This document shows, one piece after another, positions 8,451 to 16,937 of a DNA stretch of 64,000 bases (the stretch's first letter is position 1; each line of letters begins with the position of its first letter). The stretch is from Levilactobacillus brevis ATCC 14869 = DSM 20054 (GTDB lineage Bacteria > Bacillota > Bacilli > Lactobacillales > Lactobacillaceae), in contig NZ_AZCP01000001.1 in assembly GCF_001433855.1 (NCBI RefSeq), positions 157,722 to 221,721 on the forward strand. Direction: 5' to 3'. The notes below the pieces were generated by a model that did not search any database, was not told the DNA's origin, and saw only the letters and a program-made list of their open reading frames with translations. Both the position numbers and the translations under genes were made by a program.

Positions 8451-10100
8451 TTGAAAGGAAAGCATTTAGGCATTTTAGTTGGAGCAGCAGTTGTGATTGC
8501 GGGAGGATTAGCGGCTTGTGGAACCACATCCAAGTCAACGAACCAATCGGGACAACTAGCAGCTAAACAGGTCGTTAACTTATCGACCAAGTCTGAGGTC
8601 ACGACTTTAGACGTTTCCAAAGCGGCGGATTCGGTCAGTTTAACGCAGCTGTATCATACCCAAGAAGGCCTATACCGGTTGGGGAAAAAGGAAAAGTTGA
8701 TTAATGCGATGGCGACCAAGACCACCGTTTCTAAAGATGGTAAGCGATACGTCTTTAAATTACGTGGCAATAATCATTGGAACGATGGTAAACCAGTAAC
8801 GGCTAAGGACTTTGTCTATTCATGGCGACGGACGGTGAATCCTAAGACAGCCTCTGAATATGCTTACCTGATGGCCGGAATTAAGAACTACAGTCAAGTT
8901 CAAAGTGGTAAGCTGGCACCTAGCCAGTTAGGGGTTAAAGCCCAAGGAACGAAGACGTTAGTGGTAACGTTAAGTAAGCCAGTTGCGTATTTTAAGTTGT
9001 TATTAGCGTTTCCGACTTTCTTCCCACAGGAACAAAGTGTGGTTGAAAAATACGGGAGCAGCTATGGTCATTCCAGCGCGCAGACGGCTTATGATGGGCC
9101 ATTTGTGATGAAAAACTGGCAAGGGACCAACCAAAGTTGGAAGTTGGTTAAAAATACGAAATTCTGGGATAAATCAGCCATTACGTTAAAACAGCTGAAT
9201 TTTCAAGTTGTAGCGGATGCCTCAACCGGACTTAATTTGTTCCAGAAGAAAGAATTGGATGCGACAACGTTAGACGGGACCCAAGTCGCTAATCTAAAGA
9301 ATAACAGTGAGCTAAAAACTTTTGTTGGCGGGACGACCTATTATATGCAGATGAACCAAAAAAAGGTCAAAGCTTTGAAAAACTTAAAGGTTCGCCGGGC
9401 GTTGTCTCTAGCAATCGACAAGCAACAGTTGGCCAAGAGTGTCTTACGAGATGGTTCTAAGGCACCGCTAGGATTTGTTTCTCAAAATCTGACACAAAAT
9501 CCCAAGACAAAAAAGGATTTTGCCACGGACGCCTACGTCAAGAGTGGCGTGACCTATGACTTACCACAGGCTAAGCAATTGATGAAGGCTGGATTAAAGG
9601 AAACGGGCACTAAGAAGTTGACGGTTACCTTAATGGCAGATGACACATCGGTAACCAAGACAGTGGCTCAGTATATTCAGGCGGAGCTACAGAAGTTACC
9701 TAATGTGAAGGTAACGATTAATAGCTTACCTTACAAGACGCGATTAAGTCGGTCTAATTCAGGAAACTTTGACTTGGTCTTGTCGAGTTGGGGAGCCGAC
9801 TTCGCTGATCCAATTAATTTCTTGTCATTAATGAGTACGGGTAATACGAACAACAATGGTGGTTTTTCGGATGCCCAATACGATCGTGATGTAAAGAAGT
9901 CCGAAAACCAAGATGCTAACAATCCGACAGCTCGTTATCAGGATTTAGTCAATGCGGAAAAGCGGCTGATGACAAAGCAGGGGGTTATTCCGTTGTATCA
10001 ACCGGCGACAGCCGAGATGTGGAACGCAAAAGTTTCTGGCTACGTTTGGAATCCAGCCGGGATGAGTCGTGGTTATCAATGGATGAAAGTTGAAAAGTAA
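8451..10100 (+). CDS. Oligopeptide-binding lipoprotein (OppA family)
   Basis: A 549-residue extracellular solute-binding protein (SBP_bac_5), which would deliver peptides to an Opp/Dpp transporter. The signal peptide ends at GLAACG, giving Cys23 as the lipidated residue. Family markers include the N-terminal TLDVSKAADSVS, the DG-KPVTAKDFVYSWRRTVNPKTASEYAYLM segment and KVRRALSLAIDKQQL. Translation starts at TTG 8451 with GAGGAG (8437-8442) that overlaps the amidase stop. No permease or ATPase genes accompany it, so it must use components encoded elsewhere, a common situation in lactobacilli with several oppA copies. Confidence 0.93.
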   Translation: MKGKHLGILVGAAVVIAGGLAACGTTSKSTNQSGQLAAKQVVNLSTKSEVTTLDVSKAADSVSLTQLYHTQEGLYRLGKKEKLINAMATKTTVSKDGKRYVFKLRGNNHWNDGKPVTAKDFVYSWRRTVNPKTASEYAYLMAGIKNYSQVQSGKLAPSQLGVKAQGTKTLVVTLSKPVAYFKLLLAFPTFFPQEQSVVEKYGSSYGHSSAQTAYDGPFVMKNWQGTNQSWKLVKNTKFWDKSAITLKQLNFQVVADASTGLNLFQKKELDATTLDGTQVANLKNNSELKTFVGGTTYYMQMNQKKVKALKNLKVRRALSLAIDKQQLAKSVLRDGSKAPLGFVSQNLTQNPKTKKDFATDAYVKSGVTYDLPQAKQLMKAGLKETGTKKLTVTLMADDTSVTKTVAQYIQAELQKLPNVKVTINSLPYKTRLSRSNSGNFDLVLSSWGADFADPINFLSLMSTGNTNNNGGFSDAQYDRDVKKSENQDANNPTARYQDLVNAEKRLMTKQGVIPLYQPATAEMWNAKVSGYVWNPAGMSRGYQWMKVEK

Positions 10101-10116
10101 CTCATAGTTTTCTGAA

Positions 10117-10146
10117 AGCGACCAGCGTTAGCGGGTCGCTTTTTTT
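10117..10146 (+). terminator. Terminator after the oligopeptide-binding gene
   Basis: AGCGACC (10117-10123) pairs with GGTCGCT (10134-10140), followed by a run of T. Confidence 0.9.
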
Positions 10147-10192
10147 GACCACTCAAGTGAATGATGAAAAAGCTAAGGTGAAAGATTCGGAA

Positions 10193-10221
10193 TTGAAATT
10201 AATTATGAAACATGTTATACC
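10193..10221 (+). promoter_or_regulatory. Sigma-A promoter of murQ
   Basis: TTGAAA (10193-10198) and TATACC (10216-10221) with a 17-base spacer, ahead of a cre site and the murQ start. Confidence 0.65.
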
Positions 10222-10234
10222 TAAGTTAGCAATC

Positions 10235-10249
10235 ATGAAAGCGAATACA
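10235..10249 (+). promoter_or_regulatory. Predicted CcpA cre site upstream of murQ
   Basis: ATGAAAGCGAATACA matches the degenerate cre consensus WTGNAANCGNWNNCW at every position. It lies 14 bases downstream of the -10 box, a roadblock position, which predicts repression of MurNAc use when a preferred sugar is present. Confidence 0.65.
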
Positions 10250-10284
10250 TAATTGCGGAACTTATGGAGCAGGAGGCTGACACG

Positions 10285-11193
10285 ATGCAGTTTGATGAGT
10301 TATTAACAGAACAACGGAATCACCGTTCAACCCACATTGACCGGGAATCCACGCTAGAGATGGTGGCAACGATCAACCGGGAAGATCATCGAGTCGCACG
10401 GGCTGTACAAAAGGAGCTTCCCCGAATTGCTGCCGCAATTGACGCAGCTTACCCGAAATTTGATCAAGGCGGTCGCCTGATTTATGTGGGAGCAGGGACA
10501 TCGGGACGGTTGGGGGTTATGGATGCGACTGAAATTCAACCAACCTATGGTTTAACTGCTGAACAAACATTTGGACTAATCGCGGGTGGCGAACCGGCGT
10601 TAACTCATACGGTTAAGGCGGCTGAGGATTCCATTGAATTGGCACAGGCAGATTTGGCTGCCGTTCAATTGACGGCCCAAGATATTGTTGTGGCGAGTGC
10701 TGCATCTGGGCAGACACCCTATACCGTGGCGGCACTGCAATATGCGCAGGAAAAAGGGGCCCTAGGCATTGGCTTTTCGTGTGTTGAAGATAGTCCGTTG
10801 GCCCGATTAGCAGATTATCCAATTACGCCAGTCGTGGGGCCGGAGGTGATTACCGGGGCAACGTTATTGAAAGCAGGAACCGCTGAAAAGATGGTTCTCA
10901 ACATGCTATCAACAGGGATCATGGTGAAGTCGGGTAAGGTTTATCAGAACCTCATGATTAATGTGGTACCGACCAATGGTAAGACCTTTGAACGGGCTAA
11001 AAAAATTATTGCTGAAGCCACGTAAACGTCACTGTTGGCCGCAGAACGTGCTTTGGAACGCGCAAATAATCACGTGCCGTTAGCGATCGTATTGATCGAA
11101 ACCAAGGGCACGATTGCTGAGGCAAAGGCTTTGTTAGCAGCAACTAATGGGCATGTTTCACAGGCTGTAAAATTAAATGACAAGCAGCACTAA
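10285..11193 (+). pseudogene. murQ: N-acetylmuramic acid 6-phosphate etherase, interrupted by an in-frame stop
   Basis: MurQ cleaves the lactyl ether of MurNAc-6-phosphate to give GlcNAc-6-phosphate and lactate, in cell-wall sugar recycling. The SIS fold and signature GRLIYVGAGTSGRLGVMDATE are intact, including the Glu of DATE that aligns with the catalytic acid. VVGPEVITGATLLKAGTAEK is also intact. At codon 247 (11023-11025) the frame meets TAA, yet the same frame then runs open for 55 more codons to a second TAA at 11191-11193. The total of 302 codons is the usual MurQ length, and the extra part (LLAAERALERANNHV...) looks like the family's C-terminal helical region. A single nonsense change is the simplest reading. 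AGGAGG lies nine bases before the ATG at 10285. The 246-residue product may be unstable or dead. Confidence 0.85.
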
Positions 11194-11206
11194 ACCGGTG
11201 AGAAAC

Positions 11207-11235
11207 TTGACTGGTCCACACCAATTCTTTATACT
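11207..11235 (+). promoter_or_regulatory. Sigma-A promoter of the aldo/keto reductase gene
   Basis: TTGACT (11207-11212), 17-base spacer, TATACT (11230-11235); close to consensus. Confidence 0.8.
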
Positions 11236-11270
11236 TTAACTTAGGTATAAGTGGAAAGGAATGTGACAGC

Positions 11271-12260
11271 ATGTATCTTGCAGACGAACATCGTTACGAA
11301 AAAATGCCCATCAGACGCGCCGGGAATACGGGTTTCCAATTACCAGCTATTTCTTTTGGGATGTGGCACAGTTTTGGTGAAAATGCGAATTATGGTGATA
11401 CTCGAGACATTATTCTAAAAGCTTTTGACGCCGGTATTTTTAGTTTTGATTTGGCCGCCAATTATGGGCCTGGTTCTTACGAAGCCGAACGACTCTTTGG
11501 CGAAGTCTTGGAACGTGAATTGAAGCCTTACCGTGATGAATTGGTCATCAGTAGTAAGGCCGGCTTTCATATGTGGCCAGGTCCTTATGGACAAATGAGC
11601 TCGCGTAAGGCGTTGATGGCGTCGTTGGACCGTTCCTTACAAACGATGGGCTTGGACTATGTGGACATTTTCTATAGTCACCGATTCGATCCAGAAACCT
11701 CTCCTGAAGAGACTGCTGTGGCTTTGGATGACATCGTTCGCCAAGGCAAAGCGTTGTATGTGGGAATTTCCAACTATACAGCACCGCAAGCAGAAGCTAT
11801 GATTAAGATCTTCAAGGACTTACGGACGCCATTTGTGATTGATCAGGTGTCATACAACATGTTGAATCAAACGGCCAATGATGATGGCCTGTTTGACCTG
11901 TTGAAGCAAAATAATGCTGGTGCAATTGCCTATGGACCACTTTCGGAAGGTTTGCTGACGGATAAATACTTGAACGGTATTCCGGCTGACGTTGATATTC
12001 ATTGGTCAAACCAATTTGTTTTGGATAACGGTCGTGATAAGATGTTGCAAAAGCTACAAGCTTTAAATAAAATTGCGCAGAGTCGGGGGCAAAAGTTGTC
12101 GCATATGGCACTCGCTTGGCTTTTGCACAATCCAGTGATTACGAGTGTGATTACTGGGGCCTCCAAGCCAGAGCATTTGATTGAAAATGTGAAAGCTGTT
12201 CAAAACCTGGCATTTGATGAAGAACAACTACAAGCGATTGATAAGATTTTAAAAGCATAA
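11271..12260 (+). CDS. Aldo/keto reductase, YghZ-like
   Basis: A 329-residue TIM-barrel NADPH-dependent oxidoreductase of the subfamily that includes E. coli YghZ (L-glyceraldehyde-3-phosphate reductase) and potassium-channel beta subunits. The tetrad is visible: Asp and Tyr in FDLAANYGPG, Lys in VISSKAG and His in FYSHRFDP. Cofactor-site motifs YGPLSEGLLTDKYL and SVITGASKPEHLIENVKA are present near the C-terminus. It reduces aldehydes, plausibly methylglyoxal or glyceraldehyde-type compounds; the true substrate is not decided by sequence. The ATG at 11271 follows GGAAAGGA, and the gene is monocistronic between a strong promoter and a terminator. Confidence 0.92.
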   Translation: MYLADEHRYEKMPIRRAGNTGFQLPAISFGMWHSFGENANYGDTRDIILKAFDAGIFSFDLAANYGPGSYEAERLFGEVLERELKPYRDELVISSKAGFHMWPGPYGQMSSRKALMASLDRSLQTMGLDYVDIFYSHRFDPETSPEETAVALDDIVRQGKALYVGISNYTAPQAEAMIKIFKDLRTPFVIDQVSYNMLNQTANDDGLFDLLKQNNAGAIAYGPLSEGLLTDKYLNGIPADVDIHWSNQFVLDNGRDKMLQKLQALNKIAQSRGQKLSHMALAWLLHNPVITSVITGASKPEHLIENVKAVQNLAFDEEQLQAIDKILKA

Positions 12261-12270
12261 TGTTATAGGG

Positions 12271-12304
12271 AGTGGACCTAAAGCTAATTGGGTCCGCTTT
12301 TTTA
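12271..12304 (+). terminator. Terminator after the aldo/keto reductase gene
   Basis: AGTGGACC pairs with GGTCCGCT around a short loop, then a run of T. Confidence 0.85.
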
Positions 12305-12376
12305 GTTGGGTGACGAATCGTGTTTAGTGGATGGGGGAAACCACAAATTGACCGCAAATTTTTGGAGGTCATGCGG

Positions 12377-12382
12377 TATAAT
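12377..12382 (+). promoter_or_regulatory. -10 box for the LacI-family regulator gene
   Basis: A perfect TATAAT lies 36 bases before the start; the -35 at the right distance (GCAAAT) is weak, as expected for a regulated or low-level promoter. Confidence 0.45.
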
Positions 12383-12417
12383 GTGAGTAAGGATGAATTT
12401 TGATGGCGGAGGTTGCT

Positions 12418-13425
12418 ATGACACGGAAAGTAACGATTCGAGATCTTGCGGAAGCGGCTGGCGTTTCGGTAACAACGGTTTCACAGATTTTAAATGGTAA
12501 GGGTGAGCGATTTAGCATAGAAACACGCCAACGGGTTCATCAATTACAAGAGGATCTGGGATACGTGCCAGATTTTAATGCGCGGAACTTAATTATGAAG
12601 TCAGCACAGACAATTGGCGTACTCGTCCCTAATTTGGGGAATCCCTTTTTTAGTATGTTTATTCGGGGGGTTCAACAAACCAGTCGAGAACGGCATTTCA
12701 TCCCACTGATCTTTGGTGCGAATCATGATGAGCAACTTGAAAGCTATTATTTGCAGGAATTGATTAAACGAGCAGTGGATGGGTTAATTATTGCAAGTGC
12801 TTCGATTACCGGAGAAGCCATTGATAATATTTTGAAAAAGAATGGGATTCCGTATCTGTTAATCGATCAAAATGGCGGTCCTAGTGTTGATCGTATTCGG
12901 GTTGATGATGAACAAGGCGGCCAGCTAGCGGCGCGGCACCTATTGACCCTGGGTCTTCAGCGAATTGTTGTGGTGATGCCAGAGCACCCGACCCAAAATT
13001 TGCGGATTCGCTTAACGGGTTTCAAGGCACAATTGGTCGATCAGCAAATACCCTTGGCCGATAGTGCGGTCATCACATCGCCAATGACAAAGCTGGGGGG
13101 ATATCAAGCGACCGCCGCCGTGTTGGCGCAACACCCCACGGCAGTCTTTGCGATTAATGACGAGACGGCGCTAGGGTTAATGCGGGGGCTTCATGAACAG
13201 GGAGTACGGGTTCCAGATGATATTTCAGTATTGGGGTATGATGATATTGATTTAGATGAGTATGTCGTCCCTAAACTGACAACCATCCATCAGCCGGTAG
13301 TGACTATGGGACAGCAGGCAACAGAGCTATTGATCAATCGGGTTCAGAACCAACGGCAACCGGCCCAGATGGTGGATTTGCCTGTCGTCTTAAAGCAACG
13401 GGAAAGTACGGGGCCCGTGAAATAA
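12418..13425 (+). CDS. rbsR: LacI-family transcriptional regulator, probable ribose repressor
   Basis: A 335-residue repressor. The helix-turn-helix with the LacI signature VTIRDLAEAAGVSVTTVSQIL occupies residues 5-25, followed by the hinge region and a periplasmic-binding-like sensor domain (from about residue 60, TIGVLVPNLGNPFFSMFIRG). GYDDIDLDEYVVPKLTTIHQP is the usual C-terminal signature. The adjacent downstream gene encodes ribokinase, and a perfect 14-bp palindrome in the 134-base gap is a likely operator, so ribose or a ribose derivative is the likely signal. The start at 12418 is chosen because GCGGAGG ends five bases upstream; an ATG at 12403 and another at 12400 lack a site. Confidence 0.88.
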   Translation: MTRKVTIRDLAEAAGVSVTTVSQILNGKGERFSIETRQRVHQLQEDLGYVPDFNARNLIMKSAQTIGVLVPNLGNPFFSMFIRGVQQTSRERHFIPLIFGANHDEQLESYYLQELIKRAVDGLIIASASITGEAIDNILKKNGIPYLLIDQNGGPSVDRIRVDDEQGGQLAARHLLTLGLQRIVVVMPEHPTQNLRIRLTGFKAQLVDQQIPLADSAVITSPMTKLGGYQATAAVLAQHPTAVFAINDETALGLMRGLHEQGVRVPDDISVLGYDDIDLDEYVVPKLTTIHQPVVTMGQQATELLINRVQNQRQPAQMVDLPVVLKQRESTGPVK

Positions 13426-13512
13426 ATTTTATTTAGTTCTTGTAAGCCTTTTCGAAACATGATACGCTATGAGTAATCGAAAAAAACGAATTGCTCGGTG
13501 TGTCAGCAATAC

Positions 13513-13526
13513 GTAAAACGTTTTAC
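13513..13526 (+). promoter_or_regulatory. Palindromic LacI-type operator upstream of rbsK
   Basis: GTAAAACGTTTTAC is a perfect 14-bp palindrome with the central CG typical of LacI-family operators. It lies 34 bases before the ribokinase start, so the preceding RbsR-like repressor is the obvious candidate ligand. Confidence 0.75.
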
Positions 13527-13559
13527 AAACGAATACCACTTAAGGAGTGACAGTTAATT

Positions 13560-14480
13560 ATGGCAAATAAAGTAACGGTTCTGGGAAGTTTGAATGTTGA
13601 TACGACGCTACGGATCGCGCGGATGCCGCAACCAGGGGAAACATTATCGACTGAAAACAAGAGTAGTGCTGCTGGCGGTAAGGGTGCCAACCAAGCGGTA
13701 GCTGCTGCACGGGCCGGGGCCGAAACAAGCTTTATTGGTAAGGTGGGGAATGATGATGCTGGTCGTTTCATGGTAGAGTCATTAGATAATGACCACATTG
13801 ATACACACGCAATCATTACCGATCCAGTTGTAGGAACCGGGTCTGCCTTCATTCTCTTGGATGAAGCTGGTCAGAACAGTATCTTGGTTTATGGTGGTTC
13901 TAACCAACAGATTAAGGCCGAAGAAGTCATTGCTCGCGAAGATGAAATTGCTAATGCTGATTTCTTAATTACCCAGTTTGAAACGCCACAAGCAGCGACC
14001 TTGGCAGCATTTAAAGTGGCTAAGCAACACGGGGTAACAACTATTTTGAACCCGGCACCAGCTGCTGAAATTGATCCAAAGATTCTAAAAGTGACGGATT
14101 TGGTCATCCCTAACGAAACGGAAAGCGCGGAGTTAACTGGAATCGAGGTAACAGACGAAGCCTCAATGGATGCCAATGCGAAGAAGTTCCGAGAAATGGG
14201 TGTTAAGAACCTGATTATCACAGTTGGGAGTAAAGGCGCTTACTACGCAACTGAACAGGAATCCGGATTTGTGCCGGCCTTTAAGGTTAAAGCTGTGGAT
14301 ACGACCGCAGCTGGAGATACCTTCATTGGTGCTTTGAGTTCACAATTGAAGCCAGATCTTAGTAATGTTGCAACGGCGTTGGTCTTCGCGCAACGGGCAA
14401 GTTCCTTAACGGTGCAAGGTTTGGGTGCTATGCCATCTATCCCAACGGTTGAACAAATTGAGGCCGCTAGCAAGAAGTAG
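13560..14480 (+). CDS. rbsK: Ribokinase
   Basis: A 306-residue PfkB-family sugar kinase that phosphorylates ribose to ribose-5-phosphate with ATP. The N-terminal VLGSLNVDTTLRIARMPQPGET, the glycine-rich GGKGANQAVAAARAGA (about residues 39-54) and the C-terminal TTAAGDTFIGAL (about 249-260, containing the catalytic Asp) identify it. AAGGAG lies 12 bases before the ATG. It follows its probable repressor gene but has no rbsD or rbsU in the same unit; ribose uptake must be encoded elsewhere. Transketolase follows, so the neighbourhood feeds the pentose-phosphate pathway. A strong terminator ends the unit. Confidence 0.95.
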   Translation: MANKVTVLGSLNVDTTLRIARMPQPGETLSTENKSSAAGGKGANQAVAAARAGAETSFIGKVGNDDAGRFMVESLDNDHIDTHAIITDPVVGTGSAFILLDEAGQNSILVYGGSNQQIKAEEVIAREDEIANADFLITQFETPQAATLAAFKVAKQHGVTTILNPAPAAEIDPKILKVTDLVIPNETESAELTGIEVTDEASMDANAKKFREMGVKNLIITVGSKGAYYATEQESGFVPAFKVKAVDTTAAGDTFIGALSSQLKPDLSNVATALVFAQRASSLTVQGLGAMPSIPTVEQIEAASKK

Positions 14481-14501
14481 GTATTTTCAATAAATTGGTC
14501 T

Positions 14502-14547
14502 AACCGATAATTTTTCTGATTTTTTCAGAAAAATTATCGGTTTTTTT
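14502..14547 (+). terminator. Terminator after rbsK
   Basis: A perfect 18-bp stem (14502-14519 with 14525-14542) with a short T loop and a T run. Confidence 0.95.
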
Positions 14548-14558
14548 GTGTTCATAAG

Positions 14559-14570
14559 GCAACCGGTTGC
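14559..14570. promoter_or_regulatory. GCAACCGGTTGC palindrome, LacI/CcpA-type operator candidate
   Basis: A perfect 12-bp palindrome with central CG about 90 bases before the transketolase promoter. On the minus strand, its 15-base context fits the cre consensus except for the last base, so CcpA or another LacI-family protein may bind here. Confidence 0.45.
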
Positions 14571-14650
14571 AACATCTTAAAACCGGTATATTTAATTTAA
14601 AGGATTGTATCAGATTACAATCACCGTATTACAGCGGTTTATAAAATGGG

Positions 14651-14679
14651 TTGCATTTATATCGTTAGATTGGTATAGT
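14651..14679 (+). promoter_or_regulatory. Sigma-A promoter of transketolase
   Basis: TTGCAT (14651-14656), 17-base spacer, TATAGT (14674-14679). Confidence 0.75.
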
Positions 14680-14793
14680 TGTGAAAGTCGATAGACAATG
14701 TCGAATTTACCGGTAGATTCAACACTTGAAAATTTCAGTAATTTAGAAAATAGCCGTGATTGGTCCGGCTAATTTAAGTGAGGTTATTTAAAC

Positions 14794-16818
14794 ATGTTGA
14801 ATGAAGAAGTTCTGAATAAACAAGCTAACTTTGATGAGGTGGATACACAGGCTGTGACGGCTGTCCGCATGCTGAGTATGGATATGATTTCACGAGCACG
14901 GTCGGGCCACCCGGGATTACCGTTGGGGGCGGCACCCATGGCTTATGTTTTGTTCTCTCGTCACTTACGAGTGGATCCATCGTTTCCCCAGTGGTTTAAT
15001 CGTGACCGCTTCGTTCTCTCGGCAGGTCATGGATCGGCAATGCTATACAGTCTGTTGCACCTTAGCGGCTTTGCATTAAGTCGCGATGATTTGATGAATT
15101 TCCGGCAGTTAGGAAGTAAAACTCCCGGTCATCCCGAGTACGGGGTAACTCCAGGGGTAGATGCAACGATAGGCCCCTTGGGACAAGGGATTGGGATGGC
15201 CGTCGGTATGGCAATGGCCGAACAACATTTACGAGCTAGCTACAATCGGCCAAATTTAAGTGTGGTGGATCATTATACGTATGCACTTTGTGGTGATGGG
15301 GACCTTATGGAAGGGGTCGCGGCTGAGGCAGCTAGCTTAGCTGGACAACTACAATTAAATAAATTAATTGTGCTGTATGACTCAAATGATGTGTCACTCG
15401 ACGGACCACTTAGCAACGCTTGTCATGATAACGTGGCCGAACGATTTGAAAGTTATGGCTGGAATTACTTACGAGTAGCAGATGGTGATGATTTGGCGGC
15501 CATCGATCAGGCTATTCGGACGGCTAAAAACAATCAGAGTGGGCCAACATTGATTGAAGTGAAAACACAAATTGGTGCAGGGAGTCCAAATGCCGGAACC
15601 AATAAGGTTCATGGCGCACCATTAAATTCTGAGGATTTAGCGGCAACGCGGGCGCATTATCACTGGGAGTGTGATCCATTTACTGTGCCGGCAACCGTTC
15701 ATGAACGGTTTATGACGACGATTAAGGCACGCGGGTGGGCCAGCCATCAAGAGTGGTCAAGTGTGATTACCCGTTATTCTACGTATGAGCCCCAATTGGC
15801 CGCGCAGTTTGCACAGGGGATTAGTCAAACGTTACCGGCTGATTTAAAAGCAACCTTACCTACTTATTATAAGAAAGATGATTTAGCTTCACGTGCTAGT
15901 GGTCATGAAGTCTTACAACGGTTAAGTGCCGCCTATCCCAATCTATGGGGCGGTTCCGCCGATCTCTTCAGCTCAAATAAAACGAATGTTGCGGCCACTG
16001 ATCGGTTTAGCAAAGATAATCCAACTGGGAAAAACTTGTGGTTTGGCGTTCGCGAATTTGCTGAAGCAGCGGCAATGAACGGCATTGCCTTACATGGCGG
16101 AACTCGAATCTACGGTTCAACATTCTTTATTTTTTCCGATTATATGAAGCCAGCAATTCGGTTGGCAGCGTTGCAACACTTACCAGTTATTTACGTCTTA
16201 ACCCATGATTCCTTGGCAGTGGGGGAAGATGGACCGACGCATGAACCAGTCGAACAGTTGGCAGGATTACGGGCAATTCCGGGGTTGACCGTGTATCGAC
16301 CGGCTGACGGTAACGAAACAGCAGCAGCCTGGTTGGAAGCTCTGAAAGCAACCGATCATCCGACAGCTATTGTATTGTCACGACAGGGGTTACCAACGCT
16401 ACCTAAGCCAGCATCTCGGGTGCATACTGGGGTCAAGCGTGGTGGCTATGTGGTGGCTGATGCACAGCGAGTCGCTGAAGGAATTCTAATTGCCACCGGG
16501 TCAGAGGTTCAGCTGGCGCTAGCCGCACAAAAGAAATTGGCTGAATTAGGCCGGGATGTTCGGGTCGTTTCCCTGCCAAGCTTTGAGCGGTTCAACGCCC
16601 AACCAGCAGCCTATCAGGAACAAGTTCTGCCTCATCAGTTACGACGGCGCGTGGCGATTGAGATGGCTAGCAGTCTGGGGTGGGGACAATATATTGGTCT
16701 TGATGGCGCGCTGGTCACGCAAGATCAATTTGGCGCTAGTGGTCAGGGAGCCGCGGTTATGGCCATGGCCGGATTTACACCAGAGGCGGTTGTTGATGCG
16801 TACTTGAAGCTTAACTAG
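14794..16818 (+). CDS. tkt: Transketolase
   Basis: A 674-residue thiamine-diphosphate enzyme that moves two-carbon ketol units between sugar phosphates in the pentose-phosphate pathway. The N-terminal half has the substrate and TPP-binding motifs [16 protein letters not shown] and [13 protein letters not shown]...[10 protein letters not shown]. The pyrimidine domain carries [18 protein letters not shown] and [16 protein letters not shown]. The order and length match the family. AGTGAGG lies 12 bases before the ATG. Its own promoter and terminator make it a single-gene unit, possibly under LacI-type control through an upstream palindrome. Confidence 0.95.
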   Translation: MLNEEVLNKQANFDEVDTQAVTAVRMLSMDMISRARSGHPGLPLGAAPMAYVLFSRHLRVDPSFPQWFNRDRFVLSAGHGSAMLYSLLHLSGFALSRDDLMNFRQLGSKTPGHPEYGVTPGVDATIGPLGQGIGMAVGMAMAEQHLRASYNRPNLSVVDHYTYALCGDGDLMEGVAAEAASLAGQLQLNKLIVLYDSNDVSLDGPLSNACHDNVAERFESYGWNYLRVADGDDLAAIDQAIRTAKNNQSGPTLIEVKTQIGAGSPNAGTNKVHGAPLNSEDLAATRAHYHWECDPFTVPATVHERFMTTIKARGWASHQEWSSVITRYSTYEPQLAAQFAQGISQTLPADLKATLPTYYKKDDLASRASGHEVLQRLSAAYPNLWGGSADLFSSNKTNVAATDRFSKDNPTGKNLWFGVREFAEAAAMNGIALHGGTRIYGSTFFIFSDYMKPAIRLAALQHLPVIYVLTHDSLAVGEDGPTHEPVEQLAGLRAIPGLTVYRPADGNETAAAWLEALKATDHPTAIVLSRQGLPTLPKPASRVHTGVKRGGYVVADAQRVAEGILIATGSEVQLALAAQKKLAELGRDVRVVSLPSFERFNAQPAAYQEQVLPHQLRRRVAIEMASSLGWGQYIGLDGALVTQDQFGASGQGAAVMAMAGFTPEAVVDAYLKLN

Positions 16819-16831
16819 ATGAAAAAGATAA

Positions 16832-16859
16832 AACGACTCGCTGCGGCGGGTCGTTTTTT
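16832..16859 (+). terminator. Terminator after tkt
   Basis: AACGACTCGC pairs with GCGGGTCGTT around a TGCG loop; a T run follows. Confidence 0.9.
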
Positions 16860-16899
16860 GAAAAGTCTGATCCGAGAGCTAGTCAGCGAGTCGTTTTAT

Positions 16900-16908
16900 T
16901 GGTATATT
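16900..16908 (+). promoter_or_regulatory. Extended -10 promoter of the NlpC/P60 peptidase gene
   Basis: TGG-TATATT, 29 bases before the start codon; the -35 region is not close to consensus. Confidence 0.55.
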
Positions 16909-16937
16909 GGGGGTAAAGACACTGGAGGCGGTTTTTC

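Larger units (their letters stand above)
14548..14793 (+). other. Long upstream region of transketolase
   Basis: The full non-coding gap after rbsK is 313 bases. It holds the rbsK terminator, the GCAACCGGTTGC palindrome, a strong promoter (14651-14679) and about 110 bases of leader. No riboswitch class was recognised in the leader. Confidence 0.6.
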
